NCBI GenBank assembly: GCA_017996175.1
Contig: JAGOHK010000003.1
Location: forward strand, 34,539-98,538
Reading direction: 5' to 3'
DNA length: 64,000 nucleotides
Origin: Leptospiraceae bacterium
Lineage (GTDB): Bacteria; Spirochaetota; Leptospiria; Leptospirales; Leptospiraceae
Position numbers and translations under genes: made by a program. The notes beneath the pieces were generated by a model. It was not told the DNA's origin. It saw only the letters and a list, made by a program, of their open reading frames with translations, and did not search any database. Below are positions 1 to 9,466 of this stretch, piece after piece; position 1 is the first letter of the stretch, and every line of letters begins with the position of its first letter.

Positions 1-6
1 ATTTTT

Positions 7-882
7 TTACTCAGGAATCAAAAATTCATAGGTTTTCCCGACAGTTACATCAAAATTGTATTTACCTGTACGAATCCAAGGGTTATGCAAAATTAGCTCC
101 TTATAAGTCGTTCCATTCGCAATTGCAAATTCTGGTAAACTACTAATTGATTCTTTTACAGAAACAGTTTTTAATTTATAACTCGGATATTGGATACTAT
201 CTGTGAGATCAAAATTATATTCTTGGGGGTTACTTAGGATTAGCTTTAAGGCAATGATTCGAAATACGTAGCGAGCTGTTTCTTGATTCAAATACAATTT
301 GTAGTAGTCATTCATTTTTTGTGATGTTACAGCATCTTTCATTCCTCGTTGTCCACGATTATAAGCGGCAGCGACTAACGTCCAGTTGCCGAAGTCTTTG
401 TAAGCATCTAATAAATACTTACAGGCAGCGCGGGTAGATTTTGTAAAATGCCTTCTTTCGTCTACATGGGTACTTACTTCTAACCCATATCCTTCTGCAG
501 TCCCTTGCATAAATTGCCATACACCAGCAGCATTGGCAGAGGATGTTGCATTTGGATTCAGCGCACTTTCCGCCACTGCCAAATAAAAAAAGTCCTCTGG
601 AATCCCTTGTTCTTTTAGAATTTTTTCAATTGGCTCTTTATAACGTTTCATATTTTTATAAATTAGAATCGTTGCCGAATGGTAATTTTGGTTTACTATG
701 AGTTCTCTGTCTAGACGCTCTAAAACATCCTGATCTTCGAGTGGAACTTTTTCACCCGCAAATGTTACACTCGATGGGACTTTAGGAGGACGAGTTACAG
801 GTTCAACTTGTCCGTTCGTGACTGTGTTACAAGACTGGAGAGTAAGGAAGAAGAGTATTAAAACTATGTATAATTTTTTCAT
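7..882 (-). CDS. Lipoprotein lytic transglycosylase (SLT domain)
   Basis: A probable murein lytic transglycosylase that cleaves peptidoglycan glycan strands from the periplasm. The N-terminus is a lipoprotein signal ending in LQSC (Cys18). The SLT domain spans about residues 85-190, with the catalytic Glu in AESALNP (Glu105), the AAGVWQFM segment and AAYNRG. The last 60 residues resemble a LysM-like segment ending in YEFLIPE. The gene is complete, with its stop at the window edge. It is an MltD/Slt-type enzyme by domain order, but the exact subclass cannot be fixed. The adjacent RlpA gene suggests this region handles cell-wall turnover. Confidence 0.88.
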   Translation of the reverse strand: MKKLYIVLILFFLTLQSCNTVTNGQVEPVTRPPKVPSSVTFAGEKVPLEDQDVLERLDRELIVNQNYHSATILIYKNMKRYKEPIEKILKEQGIPEDFFYLAVAESALNPNATSSANAAGVWQFMQGTAEGYGLEVSTHVDERRHFTKSTRAACKYLLDAYKDFGNWTLVAAAYNRGQRGMKDAVTSQKMNDYYKLYLNQETARYVFRIIALKLILSNPQEYNFDLTDSIQYPSYKLKTVSVKESISSLPEFAIANGTTYKELILHNPWIRTGKYNFDVTVGKTYEFLIPE

Positions 883-1022
883 AGTTCATAATTTTAAAGA
901 AATGGGATTTAGGAAATACTTTTTTGAATAGAAGATTGTATCTTTTGAATGTAATCTAAAATCTATTCACAATTTTTTTCCCATATATCCCTTACTTTGG
1001 TGAAAATCTATATATGATTTGG

Positions 1023-1511
1023 TTAAGACTTAAAGCGATCTCCTATTTCATTTTGTTTAGCTTCGGGTAATTCTAATAATCCACCGAGTTTGTTTAAAAA
1101 ACTTTTTTCTAATTCGCTATAAGATCTATCCCCAGTATGGGCAGCAAAACAGGCTAGTTCAAAACAGAGTTCTTGTTTTTTTTCCTTGATGAAATAATTT
1201 GCAATCTTTGGTAAATCTAATGGTGCAGTCGCCGCTTTCTTAGCTTGCTCCATAAATTCTTCTCTATTATAGCGAGCTTGGATTGGTTTGAATATGTCAA
1301 TATCGTAGAGCTCTTTTACTCGATCTGCAAACCAAACTTTTTCCTCATAATTTAAAATTCCATCGGAGCGTAACGATCTAAAATAAAGACTTATATAAAC
1401 TTCAATTAAATAGTCGTCTGATAGTTCTTTTTGAACTTTACGGATATAATCGGTGAAGCCACTTCCCTGTGATTGGTTTTGGTTTTTATTTGAGTTAGAA
1501 GATTCATTCAT
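1023..1511 (-). CDS. TerB-like helical protein
   Basis: A cytoplasmic protein of 162 residues. The first 20 residues are rich in Asn, Gln and Ser. The rest is helical and resembles the TerB/DjlA-N tellurite-resistance fold: acidic segment LRSDGILNYEEK near residues 48-60, then several amphipathic helices. No signal peptide or membrane segment is visible. TerB-like domains occur in many bacterial proteins of unknown role, so no function is assigned. The 140-bp gap to the transglycosylase gene downstream leaves room for a separate promoter. Confidence 0.6.
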   Translation of the reverse strand: MNESSNSNKNQNQSQGSGFTDYIRKVQKELSDDYLIEVYISLYFRSLRSDGILNYEEKVWFADRVKELYDIDIFKPIQARYNREEFMEQAKKAATAPLDLPKIANYFIKEKKQELCFELACFAAHTGDRSYSELEKSFLNKLGGLLELPEAKQNEIGDRFKS

Positions 1512-1584
1512 AAGTTTTGTCCTGTCGAAATTTTTATTTACCTATCAGGAAAAACAAGCAGTATTTCTAAAAAAGTAACAAAAA

Positions 1585-2493
1585 CTACCAATCTCCCGAT
1601 GAGCCGCCACCACCGAAACTACCGCCACCTCCACTGAAACTATCACTAGAAGAACTACTCCAGCTACTATCTGAAGAAGAACTACTCCAAGAACTCCCAC
1701 CACCGTATCCACTACTTCTACTTTTACTTATAAAAAAGATTAAAACGATCATGATTAGAAATGCAATAAAACCCAATATAAAACCGAAAGAAGAAACAGA
1801 ACTTAAAATAATAGCAGTGCCTATACTTGCAAATATTCCGGAACCAATTAATCTACCCAAAAAGCCGGAAGCAAATCCACTTACTATTGCCGAACCGAAC
1901 ACAACTAAAAATAAACAAGTAAAAAAAGTATCCATGATATTGGAATTATTACTACTAGCAGTTTCTTTCTTTTTAGGAGGAGGTAAGGTTTCTCCATTTA
2001 TTATTTTTGAAATACTTTCCACCGCATTATCTATTCCTTCGTAGTAATTTTTTTCTTTGAAGTGTGGTTTCATTTGTTCGGAAATAATTCTTCTGCAAAT
2101 CGCATCAGGAAGAATTCCTTCTAACCCATAACCAACCTCGATTCTCATTTTTCTATCGTCCGTAGCGATTAATATTAATACTCCGTCATTTACTTCTTTT
2201 CTTCCTAGTTTCCATTTTTCAACGACACGAATAGAAAATTGGTCTATGGTTTCTTCTTCGGTTGTGGGGATAATAAGGATTGCCACTTGCGAACCTTTGT
2301 TATTTTCTATAGTTTTTAGTTTGTCCTCCAGGGCTTCTCTTTGTATGGATTCTAAAATTCCGGAGAGATCATTGACTCTCCCATTTAATTCAGGAATAGA
2401 AACTTCTGCAAAAACTTGGTGAGAAATAAATAGGGATACAATAAAGAGTAGGATTCTTACACGGGAGGATTTACTGGATAAAGTTTTTTGCAT
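1585..2493 (-). CDS. TPM-domain membrane protein (YgcG family)
   Basis: An exported TPM_phosphatase/YgcG-type protein. A signal peptide (IVSLFISHQVFA) is followed by the TPM domain at about residues 25-165, with the typical RVNDLSGIL start and the conserved KWKLGRKEVNDGVLILIA block. Two hydrophobic segments follow, then a Gly/Ser-rich tail ending GGGGSSGDW, a hallmark of the family. I chose the ATG at 2493 because AAGGGC lies at a suitable distance upstream and the signal peptide follows directly; a longer reading from 2541 adds 16 residues with no export logic. TPM proteins are tied to membrane-protein quality control and photosystem repair in other organisms; the role here is unknown. Confidence 0.82.
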   Translation of the reverse strand: MQKTLSSKSSRVRILLFIVSLFISHQVFAEVSIPELNGRVNDLSGILESIQREALEDKLKTIENNKGSQVAILIIPTTEEETIDQFSIRVVEKWKLGRKEVNDGVLILIATDDRKMRIEVGYGLEGILPDAICRRIISEQMKPHFKEKNYYEGIDNAVESISKIINGETLPPPKKKETASSNNSNIMDTFFTCLFLVVFGSAIVSGFASGFLGRLIGSGIFASIGTAIILSSVSSFGFILGFIAFLIMIVLIFFISKSRSSGYGGGSSWSSSSSDSSWSSSSSDSFSGGGGSFGGGGSSGDW

Positions 2494-2558
2494 AGAAATC
2501 TTGCCCTTTAAAATTTCGATCGTTAAAAAAAAATGTGTCAATCCAGAAAAATTAAAAC

Positions 2559-2846
2559 TTAATAACCAAAGGGGGTAGGGTTTCCTGAATAATTACCAGT
2601 AGCCGCTCCAGTAGCAGGGTTCGCTGGTGGAGTTCCTACTGCACCAGAAGTAATGCCGCCCACTGCACCTGAGGAGTTCGTGCTACTTACAGAACTAGGC
2701 TGGCGATAGGTATTCGATTGTGTATTCGTTTTGTCGTTATCCACAAGATCTCGAATAGGTTGGTTATTGCTATTTGGAACTTCTACATACATTTCATTTC
2801 CACAATAGCTTAATAATAGAAGAAAACTAAATACGAAAAATTTCAT
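2559..2846 (-). CDS. Small low-complexity lipoprotein
   Basis: A 95-residue protein starting MKFFVFSFLLLLSYCGNE, a lipoprotein signal with Cys15. The mature part is rich in Gly, Ala, Asn, Pro and Thr with no recognisable domain. The start at 2846 is chosen because GGGAG lies just upstream; an upstream in-frame start adds 20 polar residues. It lies 66 bp downstream of the RlpA gene and could be cotranscribed with it. Function unknown. Confidence 0.6.
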   Translation of the reverse strand: MKFFVFSFLLLLSYCGNEMYVEVPNSNNQPIRDLVDNDKTNTQSNTYRQPSSVSSTNSSGAVGGITSGAVGTPPANPATGAATGNYSGNPTPFGY

Positions 2847-2912
2847 TTTGAACTCCCACTTAGCGGTAAAATTAAGATTAATCAACTTTGGTTTAATTTT
2901 CAACAAATTAAT

Positions 2913-3833
2913 CTAAGGAAGTTCCTTATTTTCTGGGTATTTTTTTAGTAAATACTCGCGGCTTTTTTCACGAAGTTTGGCAATGTCTGGATTTGCATCT
3001 TCCTCTGTTGGATAATCACCTATAAAAACTCGATAAACTGTCCCATTCGATTCTTTGTCTGCTTTAATAAATAGTTTCGTAAAACCTATCTCAGTAAGCA
3101 TTTTACAAAACTTTAAGGTGTTGAATATATGCGAAAAATACCCAACTTGTAAACCATACCCTTTTGGATTTTGAATCATTCCGTGAAGACTATAAATATA
3201 ACCTGCTTTGAATATTTCAGAAGATGCTTCTTTTAAATCTACTTTTACTGGTTCAGGTTCTGGCTTGGGAGATTCAAGAGTAGCCACAGTTTTGGCTGGA
3301 GGTGGTTCAGTTGTAGTTGTTTTCGGATGGGCTTCTGGTTCTTCCATCTTAGATTCTTTTTTCTCTATTTTAGTTTCGGTTGTAACTGGTGGAATTGTGC
3401 TATCTGCCGGGGCTGTCTTATTTTGTTTGGTCACAGAAGTAGGAGTTCCTACAGCCTTTGTGTCTTTTGCTGGTTCACCCGGAAGTTCTACAACTTCCAA
3501 TTTGATATTTGCCACACCTTGTGAAATCATATCCAGTTCTTTGGCAGCAGCCTTAGATACATCTAAAATGCGAACATGATGAAACGGACCCCTGTCATTA
3601 ATTCGAAGAGTAACGGTTTTGTTATTTTTAAGATTTGTAACTTTGATTTTTGTGTTGAGAGGTAAATCACGATGAGCCGCAGTGTATGCATTCATATCAT
3701 ATTTTTCCCCACTGTTAGTTTTAGCTCCGTGAAACCTGTCGTTGTAGAACGATGCTTTTCCGGTTTGTGTAAAACCAACTTGTGCCTGCGCAATAGAAAA
3801 AAATATTAGGAATAGAATAACTGGATAACGCAT
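2913..3833 (-). CDS. rlpA: RlpA-family septal ring protein with SPOR domain
   Basis: An RlpA-like lytic transglycosylase that would act on denuded glycan at the division septum. A signal peptide is followed by a double-psi beta-barrel at residues 22-118 containing GKASFYNDRFHGAKTNSGE, AAHRDLPLNT and the conserved NDRGPF. A Pro/Glu/Lys-rich linker covers about residues 120-205, then a SPOR-like domain at 215-300 that normally binds denuded peptidoglycan. The domain order matches canonical RlpA. Cys is absent from the signal end, so it is probably secreted rather than lipidated. It starts 18 bp after the ParA-partner gene, so a shared transcript is likely. Confidence 0.88.
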   Translation of the reverse strand: MRYPVILFLIFFSIAQAQVGFTQTGKASFYNDRFHGAKTNSGEKYDMNAYTAAHRDLPLNTKIKVTNLKNNKTVTLRINDRGPFHHVRILDVSKAAAKELDMISQGVANIKLEVVELPGEPAKDTKAVGTPTSVTKQNKTAPADSTIPPVTTETKIEKKESKMEEPEAHPKTTTTEPPPAKTVATLESPKPEPEPVKVDLKEASSEIFKAGYIYSLHGMIQNPKGYGLQVGYFSHIFNTLKFCKMLTEIGFTKLFIKADKESNGTVYRVFIGDYPTEEDANPDIAKLREKSREYLLKKYPENKELP

Positions 3834-3851
3834 ATTAACCTCTTTTTAAAC

Positions 3852-4304
3852 TTAGAGAATTTTTAATTTTACCAATTCTTTAATGACTGCTTTGGTTATA
3901 TCGCCAACAACAGGAAGATTCCATAAATACGGAATTGTAAAATCAATTACGACTCCATCATTTTCTGTTCGGTTTCTGCCTCCATCTACAAAGTCTTGCC
4001 ATCGAATCATATCGATCTTGAAATGAATATGAATCCCCTCTCCACCTTGAAAAGGAACTATCGCATTTACTTTTTTTAACTCGATCGCTTTGTCTTGGAT
4101 ATTTCTATCAATATTATCAATCACCTCAAATGCTCTGTCTACTTTCGCTTTCGGTGATTTATGAGGAGTAGCCGATGTGGTAGTTTTTTTGGGTTTTGCC
4201 ACTTTTTCGGCTGTTGTAGTTTGGACCACACTCGGCTGTTCTTGTGAAACAACTTCTGGATCAATGGAACTATCCAATTTTTTTCTTTTTTTAGGTACTG
4301 TCAT
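3852..4304 (-). CDS. ParA-associated protein of unknown function
   Basis: A 150-residue protein with a basic, disordered N-terminus (KKRKK, then Thr/Lys/Pro-rich to about residue 55) and a compact C-terminal part of about 95 residues. Its ATG lies inside the end of the ParA gene (14-bp overlap), so the pair is translationally linked. This position is typical of ParB-like or adaptor partners of orphan ParA/MipZ-type ATPases, but I see no ParB motif. The C-terminal part is not recognised. Function is inferred only from context. Confidence 0.6.
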   Translation of the reverse strand: MTVPKKRKKLDSSIDPEVVSQEQPSVVQTTTAEKVAKPKKTTTSATPHKSPKAKVDRAFEVIDNIDRNIQDKAIELKKVNAIVPFQGGEGIHIHFKIDMIRWQDFVDGGRNRTENDGVVIDFTIPYLWNLPVVGDITKAVIKELVKLKIL

Positions 4305-5022
4305 GTGTTTTCTCCGCTAGTTTCTGAATGATGGAATGAGCAATAGATTCAATATCTTCGATTGCACGTGCTCCCCCTACATACAGACGTTTATTGTTTT
4401 TGATGGAATCAACAAACTCGAGAAGATTTGCACCTTCTCGGTTGAAATTTTCATAAATAGAGCGGAATGGATAAACTACTTCAAGGCAGCTAATATAATC
4501 AGGAAGAATATCTTTGAAATAATCAATGATTTTATCTTTGTTGGATTGTGCGTTGGTAAATGTCGGTAATATAAAAAAGTTTCCTTTTTTGATCGGATAA
4601 GAGCGAATAATCTCCTTGATAATAGGAAGAAGATTGTCGGCAAATGCTGATTCGTCGTTAGTTGATGTTCGCATCGGAATAATGATAATATCTGAAATGG
4701 CACAAGCAAATTTCGTATGTAGTTTACTTGTACTTTCTCCCGGAATATCTAAGACTAATAGTTCGTTATGCGTTGCAATATTTTTGATACCATCTTGGAT
4801 TACTTCTTTTTGTGTGCTAGAAATATGATGAAAAGAAACGTTTTCTGAATTCCGATTCTCTTCTGTCCTTTCTTGCCACCAGTTTTTTAAGGTACCCTGC
4901 GGGTCTAGTTCTACAAGGGCTATGGATTTGAATCTGTCATGGAAGGCTTTTGAAAAAGTGGTGTTGACTGCGAGAGTACTTTTTCCGGTTCCGCCTTTGG
5001 TTTGCACAAAGCTAATAATCAT
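4291..5022 (-). CDS. ParA/MinD-type P-loop ATPase
   Basis: A deviant Walker A ATPase of the ParA/Soj superfamily. The motif KGGTGKST is at residues 9-16 with the signature Lys9, the ELDPQG switch follows near residue 39, and LLVLDIPGE is the Walker B region near residue 90. There is no DNA-binding extension, so it resembles orphan ParA-like proteins that position cellular cargo rather than plasmid ParA. No parB or oriC feature is nearby. It is divergent from the acyl-CoA synthetase gene across a 133-bp promoter region and overlaps its partner gene downstream. Confidence 0.85.
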   Translation of the reverse strand: MIISFVQTKGGTGKSTLAVNTTFSKAFHDRFKSIALVELDPQGTLKNWWQERTEENRNSENVSFHHISSTQKEVIQDGIKNIATHNELLVLDIPGESTSKLHTKFACAISDIIIIPMRTSTNDESAFADNLLPIIKEIIRSYPIKKGNFFILPTFTNAQSNKDKIIDYFKDILPDYISCLEVVYPFRSIYENFNREGANLLEFVDSIKNNKRLYVGGARAIEDIESIAHSIIQKLAEKTHDST

Positions 5023-5155
5023 ATTTTCTTCATCCGGGGAGTTTAAATACAGGATTTACGTCTTAGAACTCAAGTCAAGGATTAAAATACTAGTTGCAGA
5101 ATCTATACCTTTCTAATATGCTCACTAAAAAAAGTCCTTTTCAAGAGAGTTATAC

Positions 5156-7093
5156 ATGGAAAAAAAAATTTCACCTAACAAAAATACTCTATATGAGTTC
5201 ATGAAAGATGCACGAACAAAGAATGTGAACATTACTGCACAGATGTTTAGAGTAAACGGACCTAATTTACAAAACTTAAATTTTCAAGATCTATATGAAA
5301 AGATTCAATTGATTTCTTTTGGACTCATTAAATTGGGAATGAAAAAAGGGGATAGAATTGGATTAGTCGCAGATAGTGGACCTAAGTTCATGTGGGTGGC
5401 AATGGGAATTACAAATATTGGCTCTGTCGATGTTCCACGTGGGACGGATGCGACTACGGAGGATTTGCTTTATATTTTTAATCACGCGTCCTGTAAGGCA
5501 ATTTTTTTAGAAAATGTAAAAGCATTTGATAAAATTCAAAATAGTCTTACTAAGCTAAAAGATTTAAAGTATATTATTTTTTTTAATGATCCCGGAAAAA
5601 TAAAAGTCCCAACCAAGATAAAATTGATTACATTAGAAGAATTGATGTCCGAAGGGGAAAAACACCGTAAGGCGAAACCAGATGTATTTGAAAAAATGGG
5701 TACTGCAATTGACCCACAGGATTTAGCAACCATCATTTATACATCGGGAACTACGGGAACTCCAAAAGGTGTAATGCTTTCCCATAATAACTATGTTTGG
5801 ATGTCAGGTAAATTAGAAGAAGCTCTTCGAAGCACAGGACTTGAATTGAAAGGTGATGAGACTACTCTTGGTTATCTCCCACCTTGGCATATTGGAGATA
5901 GGCTTTTTGAAAGCACTTGCCTTGGAATTGGAACAACCGTAGCTTTCACAAGTATTCCTAACCTAGCAGCAGACCTAAAAGCAGTCAATCCTACTCTTAT
6001 GTTTTCTGTACCTAGAGTCTGGGAAAGTTTTTATAATAAGATTTTAGAGAATGTAAAAAATGCTCCACCTATTCGAAGGGCTTTATTTAATATATGTTCG
6101 AGTGCAGCTATGAATTATACGCATAATAGAGATTATCTGCGTGGGTCTTCTTTAATCATTGAGCCAGAAGCAGCCGGAGTCAAACTATGGAATAAAATTA
6201 AATCTTTAGTACTCACAACTTTATTGTTTCTCCCATACCAAATGTCTAAACCAATTCTTGCAAAAGTAAAAGGTGCACTAGGAAATAGAATTCGTTTTGC
6301 ATTTTCGGGAGCAGGTGCTCTACCGTATCATATTGATCGTTTTTTTTATTCCATAGGTCTTCCTATTTTGGAAACTTATGGGATGAGTGAAACTACTGGT
6401 GTGTCATGTCTTCGAGATTTTTCTAGACCAGTGATTGGAACCCTTGGAAAAAATTTGACCGAAATTGAACTAAAGTTATTAGACGAAAAAGGAAATGTAG
6501 TTACTGAACCAAATGTAAAAGGGGTAGCGTATCATAGAGGTCAACATATTATGATGGGTTATTACAAAGACCCTGAGAAGACAAAATCAGTATTATCCGC
6601 AGATGGATGGTTGAATTCGGGAGATATTTTAATTCATACTGCTAGTGGACAATTCAAATTTGCTGGACGTGCGAAGGATACTATTGTGTTATTAGGTGGA
6701 GAAAATATTGAGCCTGAACCAATAGAATTTGCCCTTGTCCAAAGCGAATTTATCCACCAAGTAATGGTTGTTGGTCAAGACAAAAAAACGCTTGGTGCTT
6801 TAATCGTTCCTGCATTTGATAAAGTAGAAAAACATTTCAAAGCGTTAAGCATCGCGTTACCCGCTAGCCGTGAAGATTGGAAAACACATCCGCAAATTCT
6901 GAATCTCTACAAAGCAGAAATCAAAGCTAGGGTATCTTCAGAAAAAGGGTTTAAGTCGTTTGAAAAAGTTACAGGCTTTGCTGTTATTATGAAAGAATTC
7001 GAACCCGGAAAAGAATTAACACAAACTTTGAAACTTCGCCGAAATGTAATGTTTGATTTATACAAAAAGGAAATTGAGAATATTTATGTATAA
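5156..7093 (+). CDS. AMP-forming long-chain acyl-CoA synthetase
   Basis: An ANL-superfamily enzyme that would activate fatty acids to acyl-CoA through an acyl-adenylate. The P-loop YTSGTTGTPKGVMLSH is near residues 195-210, the AMP site ETYGMSETTG near 405, and the motif GWLNSGDI near 485. Its 645 residues fit the long-chain FadD/ACSL type rather than short-chain Acs. The ATG at 5156 follows GAGAG. The next gene overlaps its stop by 8 bp, so it heads a three-gene operon with a membrane protein and a C-N hydrolase. Confidence 0.92.
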   Translation: MEKKISPNKNTLYEFMKDARTKNVNITAQMFRVNGPNLQNLNFQDLYEKIQLISFGLIKLGMKKGDRIGLVADSGPKFMWVAMGITNIGSVDVPRGTDATTEDLLYIFNHASCKAIFLENVKAFDKIQNSLTKLKDLKYIIFFNDPGKIKVPTKIKLITLEELMSEGEKHRKAKPDVFEKMGTAIDPQDLATIIYTSGTTGTPKGVMLSHNNYVWMSGKLEEALRSTGLELKGDETTLGYLPPWHIGDRLFESTCLGIGTTVAFTSIPNLAADLKAVNPTLMFSVPRVWESFYNKILENVKNAPPIRRALFNICSSAAMNYTHNRDYLRGSSLIIEPEAAGVKLWNKIKSLVLTTLLFLPYQMSKPILAKVKGALGNRIRFAFSGAGALPYHIDRFFYSIGLPILETYGMSETTGVSCLRDFSRPVIGTLGKNLTEIELKLLDEKGNVVTEPNVKGVAYHRGQHIMMGYYKDPEKTKSVLSADGWLNSGDILIHTASGQFKFAGRAKDTIVLLGGENIEPEPIEFALVQSEFIHQVMVVGQDKKTLGALIVPAFDKVEKHFKALSIALPASREDWKTHPQILNLYKAEIKARVSSEKGFKSFEKVTGFAVIMKEFEPGKELTQTLKLRRNVMFDLYKKEIENIYV

Positions 7094-8093
7094 ACTCTTA
7101 AACTATGTTTTCCTTTTTCTAATGTCTTTATCGTATTTACAGGCAGAGGAAATTGAACTTAAAATTTCTTTAAAGAACGGAACCACTGGAGGTATTGGGA
7201 AAGCGGATACTATTAAGTTAATCGCACTCCAGGGTGGGATGACTCCCATTGGAGAATTTCAAAATAAACAAGGAGATTTCACTTTAGAAAAGATAAATTT
7301 TCCAGATCAGACTCCAGTTCTAATCCAAGTTAGTTACAAAGGGGCTAATTACAATAAGATGGTTCCACCTACCCCCGTATTTAGAAGTAAAGTCCAAGAA
7401 ATTACGGTATATGAACTCACCTCAGAACTAAAGGATATAGAAGTGCGAAGTCTAATGCAAATTATCCGCGAGGAGAACTTACTTCGTGTATATAAAATTT
7501 TCTTAATTGAAAATAAAACTAACCCCCCAAGATCTTTTCAGAATACAACTACTCCAATTGAAATTTTTGTGCCAAGTGAAGCAGGAGAAATTTTCGGTCA
7601 ATTAACACAGGGTGATTCCAAAATGGGTATTCCGCTCAATTTGCGAGACGGGGCTAAAGGCAAAATAGTAGATCGTCCCATTTTACCTGGGACATCTGAA
7701 TTACAAATCGCATACACAATTCCTGCCGAGTCTTTAGCTGATGTGTCTTTTAAAGATGAATTTAGCTTTGAAGATAAAAATTCTCCGAGGATAATATTCT
7801 TTAAACCAAAGGATATGAAAATAGAAATTAAAGGATCAATTGAACAAAAGGATATTAAAGAAGAAATTCCGCAGGGACTCGGAGCTATTCGGGCAAGCTA
7901 TCCAAACTCCAAATCGGTAGAGGTTGCGGTTAGTGGTGGTAAGCCGGAGGTAGAAGAAATGACACAAGGCTCTCAAAATCGAAAAGTGCGAAATGGAACT
8001 ATTTTTACTACTTGGGACAAATCCTTATTAGGCGTCATTGGAATACTTGGATTACTTGGAACACTTTCCTTAGTTTTTGTTTATCGCAAATGA
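7086..8093 (+). CDS. Exported protein with C-terminal membrane anchor
   Basis: A 335-residue protein beginning MYKLLNYVFLFLMSLSYLQA, a signal peptide, and ending in one membrane helix (LLGVIGILGLLGTLSLVFV) with a basic tail. The middle looks like beta-rich extracytoplasmic domains: an N-terminal part resembling a carboxypeptidase-regulatory or Ig-like fold, then a long sandwich region. The ATG at 7086 overlaps the acyl-CoA synthetase stop; an upstream in-frame ATG at 7053 is less likely because it adds basic residues before the signal. The topology predicts a large periplasmic part tethered to the inner membrane. The family is not recognised. Confidence 0.72.
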   Translation: MYKLLNYVFLFLMSLSYLQAEEIELKISLKNGTTGGIGKADTIKLIALQGGMTPIGEFQNKQGDFTLEKINFPDQTPVLIQVSYKGANYNKMVPPTPVFRSKVQEITVYELTSELKDIEVRSLMQIIREENLLRVYKIFLIENKTNPPRSFQNTTTPIEIFVPSEAGEIFGQLTQGDSKMGIPLNLRDGAKGKIVDRPILPGTSELQIAYTIPAESLADVSFKDEFSFEDKNSPRIIFFKPKDMKIEIKGSIEQKDIKEEIPQGLGAIRASYPNSKSVEVAVSGGKPEVEEMTQGSQNRKVRNGTIFTTWDKSLLGVIGILGLLGTLSLVFVYRK

Positions 8094-8878
8094 ATCGTTT
8101 TTTAAATCTAATTGGTCTACAACTAGATTTAGTTTGGGAGGACAAGGAGAGCAACTTTCAAAAAATTAGAGAAATTCTATCTAAACTAGATCACAAACCA
8201 GATTTAATTGTTCTACCTGAAACCTTTGCTACTGGATTTACAATGAAGAGCGAAGAATTTTGTGAACCACAAATGGATGTCACAGAAAAATTTCTGATCG
8301 AGATGGCACGAAAAACTAACGCGGCAATAGGAGGAAGTTGGATGGAAAAAAATCCTAACGGAATGCCATTTAATACATTTTCCATTGGTCGCCCCTCTGG
8401 AATCATTACCAATCGTTATCGAAAAATCCATCCGTTTTCATTTGCTGAAGAGGATAAATTTTTTACCGCCGGTGAGCAAACCGAAACGTTTGAACTAAAT
8501 GGATTTAACATTAGCCTCTTAATTTGTTATGATTTAAGATTCCCGGAAGTATTTCGTAAAACAGCAGGAACTACCGACTTATACCTAGTAATCGCCAACT
8601 GGCCACAAGCGCGATCAGAGCATTGGCTTACACTTCTAAAAGCAAGGGCAATTGAAAACCAAGCATACATTTTTGGCATTAACCGCGTGGGTTACGCGGG
8701 AAGAAAAAAACAACTCTATCATAGTGGAAACTCAGTATTATTCGATCCGTTCGGGAAAGGGGAATTTGCAAAAGAGGAAAAAGAGGATATCCTAAAATGT
8801 AGAATATCCTCGAAAGAGGTAAAAGAGGTAAGAGAAAGATTTCCTTTTTTAAAGGATAGAAGAAATATAATGCGTTAG
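8090..8878 (+). CDS. Carbon-nitrogen hydrolase (omega-amidase / nitrilase family)
   Basis: A nitrilase-superfamily amidase with the full catalytic triad: Glu44 in LPETF, Lys112 in YRKIHPF and Cys146 in LLICYDLRFPE. The closest type by motif is omega-amidase (YafV/NIT2), which hydrolyses alpha-ketoglutaramate or alpha-ketosuccinamate. The ATG at 8090 overlaps the previous stop as ATGA, which is why this start is preferred over a longer reading from 8012. Its stop overlaps the stop of the convergent TPR gene. The protein is soluble and cytoplasmic. Its link to the preceding lipid-type genes is positional only. Confidence 0.88.
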   Translation: MNRFLNLIGLQLDLVWEDKESNFQKIREILSKLDHKPDLIVLPETFATGFTMKSEEFCEPQMDVTEKFLIEMARKTNAAIGGSWMEKNPNGMPFNTFSIGRPSGIITNRYRKIHPFSFAEEDKFFTAGEQTETFELNGFNISLLICYDLRFPEVFRKTAGTTDLYLVIANWPQARSEHWLTLLKARAIENQAYIFGINRVGYAGRKKQLYHSGNSVLFDPFGKGEFAKEEKEDILKCRISSKEVKEVRERFPFLKDRRNIMR

Positions 8879-9309
8879 TTCTGAGAGAGTAACACCTCAC
8901 AAGCGGATTTGAATTCTTTTAGACCTTCTTTTTCTGCTACATGCGCATCATCCAACATTCCTAAATAATTATAAATGCTGATCACTGTTTTGATATTAGA
9001 CAAAGCTTTACAAGAATCGCCAAGTTTATGTTCTACGATAGACTCCAAGAAAAGTACAGTTGCATAACCTTGTGTTCTATCTAAACCAATTGCTTTACGA
9101 ATTTCGAGGGATTTTCTGTAATTTTCTAAAGCCTTTGTATAATCTCCCTTAATTTGATGAGTACTTCCTAATGCGCTATAATTTCCAGCAATTGCAGGTA
9201 AATCAGCTGGTCTGCTATTTTTAATAATTTTTTCAACATTGGCTAGCTCACTGTCAGCTATTAAAATGGTGGAAATGCTAAAAAGGATTAGAATTAAAGT
9301 TTTTTTCAT
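8875..9309 (-). CDS. Small exported TPR protein
   Basis: A 144-residue protein with signal peptide MKKTLILILFSISTILIA and two to three tetratricopeptide repeats over residues 38-125. The consensus is clear in IKGDYTKALENYRKSLEIRKAIG. Such proteins act as periplasmic scaffolds. The ATG follows a GGTCTCC stretch; start and signal agree. It is convergent with the nitrilase gene, with stops overlapping by 3 bp. No partner can be named. Confidence 0.72.
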   Translation of the reverse strand: MKKTLILILFSISTILIADSELANVEKIIKNSRPADLPAIAGNYSALGSTHQIKGDYTKALENYRKSLEIRKAIGLDRTQGYATVLFLESIVEHKLGDSCKALSNIKTVISIYNYLGMLDDAHVAEKEGLKEFKSACEVLLSQN

Positions 9310-9466
9310 GGAGACCCTCTATTTTAATTGTCTATTCTATATAATGCAAATCTAGTACCAATTAAAGTGGTTTTCCTGAATATATTTGATTTATCGCTTG
9401 AAAAGAGGAAATACTGCTACAAAGTATAGAAATTCTCCTAAAATGTCTAAATTTTATACATAAAAA

